The position numbers and the translations under genes were made by a program. A DNA stretch of 6,732 nucleotides from Deltaproteobacteria bacterium. GTDB taxonomy: Bacteria > Desulfobacterota > DAOWNY01. The DNA lies in NCBI GenBank assembly GCA_030642325.1, contig DAOWNY010000102.1, positions 1 through 6,732 on the forward strand, in the 5' to 3' direction. This document shows, piece after piece, positions 4,853-6,732 of this stretch. Within the stretch, counting starts at the first letter, position 1; each line of letters opens with the position of its first letter. Under the pieces are notes generated by a model. The model did no database searches. It saw nothing but the letters and a program-made list of their open reading frames with translations, and was not told the DNA's origin.

Positions 4853-6388
4853 ATGAAACTGAGTAAATTGATCGAGGGTTTGGACATAACCAGAGTATCG
4901 GGGGATATGTCCTGTGATATTAACTCGGTTGCCTACCATTCAAAAAAAGTAGAGGAAGGTTGCCTGTTTGTGGCTATTAAAGGGTTGCAATCCGATGGGC
5001 ATCATTTTATAGAAGAAGCAGTAAAAAGAGGCGCCAAAGCAATAATTTGCGAAAACCAGGGTAATAAATGGGAAGGGGTGTCCAGCGTTTTTGTCTCGGA
5101 TACCAGAAGTGCGCTTGCTAAGGTTGCATGTCGATTTTATAACTACCCCTCAAAAAGACTTAAATTGCTTGGGGTTACCGGTACTAATGGTAAAACAACT
5201 ACTCTTTATCTGATTGAGTCGATCCTTCAGGAAGCAGGAATCAGGGCAGGGATAATCGGCACCATAAACTACCGTTACGGAGGAAATCGTTTCCCTTCAT
5301 TGCGTACAACCCCGGAATCATTGGATCTTCAGAGAATATTCAGGGAGATGTTGAATGAAAGGGTGACTCACGTGGGCTTGGAAGTTTCTTCCCATGGCCT
5401 GGATCTTTCCCGTCTCAATGAAAATAAATTTGCTGTGGCTGTTTTTACAAATCTCACCCAGGATCATCTGGACTATCATAAAAATATGGAGAATTATTTT
5501 CAGTGCAAAAGTAAACTGTTTTCCCATTTTTTGGGGGGAGGCGACAGGAAAGATCGGGGCTTTGGAATAATTAATCTGGATGATTCGTGGGGGAAGCGTC
5601 TTTTGGATGAAACTGAGGCGGAAATTATCACTTACGGGATCAAAAACAAGGGAGAAATTTCTGCAAAAGATATTGATTTTCATAGTTCCGGTATTTCTGC
5701 CAGGATCACTACACCCCGGGGAGAGTTTTTGATCAATTCTCCCCTGCTGGGGGAGTTGAATCTATATAATATCCTGGCGGCAGTGGGGGTTTCGATTAGC
5801 CAGCAATTTCCCCTGGAAGTGATTAAGAGGGGCATTGAAACAGCCAAACAGGTTCCGGGAAGGCTGGAACGGGTTTTGAATGACGAAGGAATTCTGATTC
5901 TAGTCGATTATGCCCATACCAGTGATGCCCTGGATAGAATGTTGAGTGCCGTGAAGGGTTTTACCCCGGGAAGGACAATCTCCGTCTTTGGCTGCGGAGG
6001 AGATCGGGATCGGGGAAAGCGGTCAAAAATGGGGGCGGTGGCAATCAAACATTGCGACCTTATTATAATTACTTCCGATAACCCCCGAAGTGAAGATCCC
6101 CTGAAGATTATCTCGGAAATTGAGGAAGGGATAAAAAAAATTCGGGTTAAGAAATATCATCCCCGGGAACTGGTTGACGGTTTTGTGGAAAGGGGATACG
6201 TGGCGGTTCCGGACCGTAAAAAAGCGATAAATCTGGCCATAAATTTTGCAAAGACAGGTGACCAGGTGATCATTGCAGGAAAGGGACATGAGCAATACCA
6301 GATAGTCGGCAGCAAAATACTTCCTTTTGATGATCGGGCCGAGGTAAGAGACGCCCTGTTAAAAAAAGAGATGAGGAAATATCATTAG
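4853..6388 (+). CDS. murE: MurE, UDP-MurNAc-tripeptide synthetase (probably meso-diaminopimelate-adding)
   Basis: MurE is a cytoplasmic ATP-dependent ligase that adds the third stem residue to UDP-MurNAc-L-Ala-D-Glu. The 511 residues from ATG 4853 are close to E. coli MurE (495). The N-terminal substrate domain has SVAYHSKKVEEGCLFVAIKG (25-44). The ATPase domain has the P-loop GVTGTNGKTTT (107-117), RTTPESLDL (151-159), EVSSHGLDL (177-185) and FTNLTQDHLDYH (198-209). K219 in YFQCK fits the carbamylated lysine. The C-terminal domain has PGRLERV (335-341), DYAHTSDAL (352-360), FGCGGDRDRGKR (379-390), DNPRSEDP (409-416) and GKGHEQYQ (476-483). The DNPR motif points to meso-diaminopimelate rather than L-lysine as the added amino acid. 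The frame stays open 108 bases upstream to a TTG inside ftsI, but conserved sequence begins only at MKLSKLIEG, so ATG 4853 is chosen. Confidence 0.97.
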   Translation: MKLSKLIEGLDITRVSGDMSCDINSVAYHSKKVEEGCLFVAIKGLQSDGHHFIEEAVKRGAKAIICENQGNKWEGVSSVFVSDTRSALAKVACRFYNYPSKRLKLLGVTGTNGKTTTLYLIESILQEAGIRAGIIGTINYRYGGNRFPSLRTTPESLDLQRIFREMLNERVTHVGLEVSSHGLDLSRLNENKFAVAVFTNLTQDHLDYHKNMENYFQCKSKLFSHFLGGGDRKDRGFGIINLDDSWGKRLLDETEAEIITYGIKNKGEISAKDIDFHSSGISARITTPRGEFLINSPLLGELNLYNILAAVGVSISQQFPLEVIKRGIETAKQVPGRLERVLNDEGILILVDYAHTSDALDRMLSAVKGFTPGRTISVFGCGGDRDRGKRSKMGAVAIKHCDLIIITSDNPRSEDPLKIISEIEEGIKKIRVKKYHPRELVDGFVERGYVAVPDRKKAINLAINFAKTGDQVIIAGKGHEQYQIVGSKILPFDDRAEVRDALLKKEMRKYH

Positions 6389-6400
6389 TTGAAATGCAAA

Positions 6401-6406
6401 AGAGGG
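6401..6406 (+). promoter_or_regulatory. Ribosome binding site near the murF start
   Basis: AGAGGG abuts ATG 6407 but lies 9 nt before the in-frame GTG 6416. Spacing therefore favours GTG 6416, while family resemblance (MISV opening as in E. coli MurF) favours the ATG. Confidence 0.4.
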
Positions 6407-6732
6407 ATGATATCAGTGGGGGAGGTCTTGGAAGCAACTAAAGGACGGTTGATCGGCGGAGACGGGGGAGGGTATTTTTCGGGAATTATCCTCGATAGCC
6501 GGATCAGCAGTCCGGGGAATCTTTTCATTCCTCTGTCCGGAAAGAGGTTCGATGGACACGATTTTATTCCCCAGGCCATGGAAAAGGGGGCCTTGGGGTT
6601 TTTAAGCAGTATCAGGGATGGGAATCAATTGAGAGACGGGGTAGGGAAGGGCGGAACCATGATAGAAGTGGAAGATACCCTGGTTGCCCTGGGAGACCTT
6701 GCCCATTTTTTTAGAAATAAGTATCCCATTCC
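6407..6732 (+). CDS. murF: MurF, UDP-MurNAc-tripeptide--D-Ala-D-Ala ligase, N-terminal part (cut by window edge)
   Basis: MurF adds D-Ala-D-Ala to the UDP-MurNAc-tripeptide made by MurE, completing the cytoplasmic pentapeptide precursor. Only 108 codons are inside the window, covering most of the N-terminal substrate-binding domain. The stretch LDSRISSPGNLFIPLSGKRF followed by DGHDFIPQAMEKGALGFL (together about residues 29-66) is the family signature (DSR---PG-LF--L-G---DGH-F---A---GA). The ATP-binding domain lies beyond the edge. ATG 6407 is taken as start (MISVGEVLEATKGRL); GTG 6416 (better ribosome spacing) and TTG 6389 are in-frame alternatives, all within 30 bp of the murE stop. It is in the expected place after murE and should be followed by mraY. 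Confidence 0.93.
   Translation, partial: MISVGEVLEATKGRLIGGDGGGYFSGIILDSRISSPGNLFIPLSGKRFDGHDFIPQAMEKGALGFLSSIRDGNQLRDGVGKGGTMIEVEDTLVALGDLAHFFRNKYPI

Noticed and set aside
5318..5683. Minus-strand ORF of 121 residues inside murE
   Set aside because: It is a shadow of the strongly conserved murE frame and has no protein-like motif.
6385..6579. Minus-strand ORF of 64 residues opposite murF
   Set aside because: It is a shadow of the murF N-terminal coding region.
1..6732. CRISPR array, tRNA or rRNA gene, insertion sequence
   Set aside because: No regularly spaced repeats, cloverleaf, rRNA core sequence or transposase was seen on either strand.

Overview
The window is the start of a division and cell wall (dcw) gene cluster, read left to right on the + strand: mraZ, rsmH (mraW), ftsL, ftsI (a class B penicillin-binding protein with a C-terminal PASTA domain), murE and the first 108 codons of murF, which is cut by the right edge. 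The organism looks like a diderm bacterium of the former Deltaproteobacteria (Desulfobacterota). The reasons are the gene order, the overall character of the MraZ and RsmH proteins, an FtsI carrying PASTA, and a MurE with the DNPR motif of meso-diaminopimelate-adding enzymes. This placement is recalled from family knowledge, not computed. GTG starts are frequent: rsmH, ftsL and the left-edge gene all use them.

Left part (1-767): an unrecognised gene on the minus strand starts with GTG at 336 and runs off the left edge. A doubtful 80-residue ORF with a CxxC motif lies just upstream of it and overlaps its start in another frame. The divergent intergenic stretch (506-767) holds a good sigma-70-type promoter for mraZ (TTGACA, 17 bp, TAGAGT). 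Over its -10 region and start site lie four GG-centred units spaced exactly 10 bp apart, the expected form of a MraZ operator.

Middle (768-2510): mraZ and rsmH are tightly coupled (5 bp apart). The cluster is then interrupted by a 385-bp gap. The gap carries a strong intrinsic terminator (12-bp stem containing a second hairpin, then six Ts), then a perfect TATAAT box, a 14-bp palindrome where transcription would start, and a leader of roughly 145 nt with its own hairpin before the GTG start of ftsL. The plain reading is that mraZ-rsmH and ftsL onward are at least partly separate transcription units, or that terminator read-through is controlled.

Right part (2511-6732): ftsL, ftsI, murE and murF are packed together. 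ftsL and ftsI overlap by 11 bp, murE starts 7 bp after ftsI with its ribosome site touching the ftsI stop codon, and murF starts 18-27 bp after murE. FtsL and FtsI are partners in the septal divisome. MurE and MurF add the third residue and the D-Ala-D-Ala dipeptide to the precursor that FtsI later cross-links, so the operon links precursor supply to septal wall synthesis. The genes themselves are conventional. The parts most worth attention are the regulatory gap between rsmH and ftsL, the MraZ boxes, the A10 tract at the start of ftsL, and the unrecognised divergent gene.
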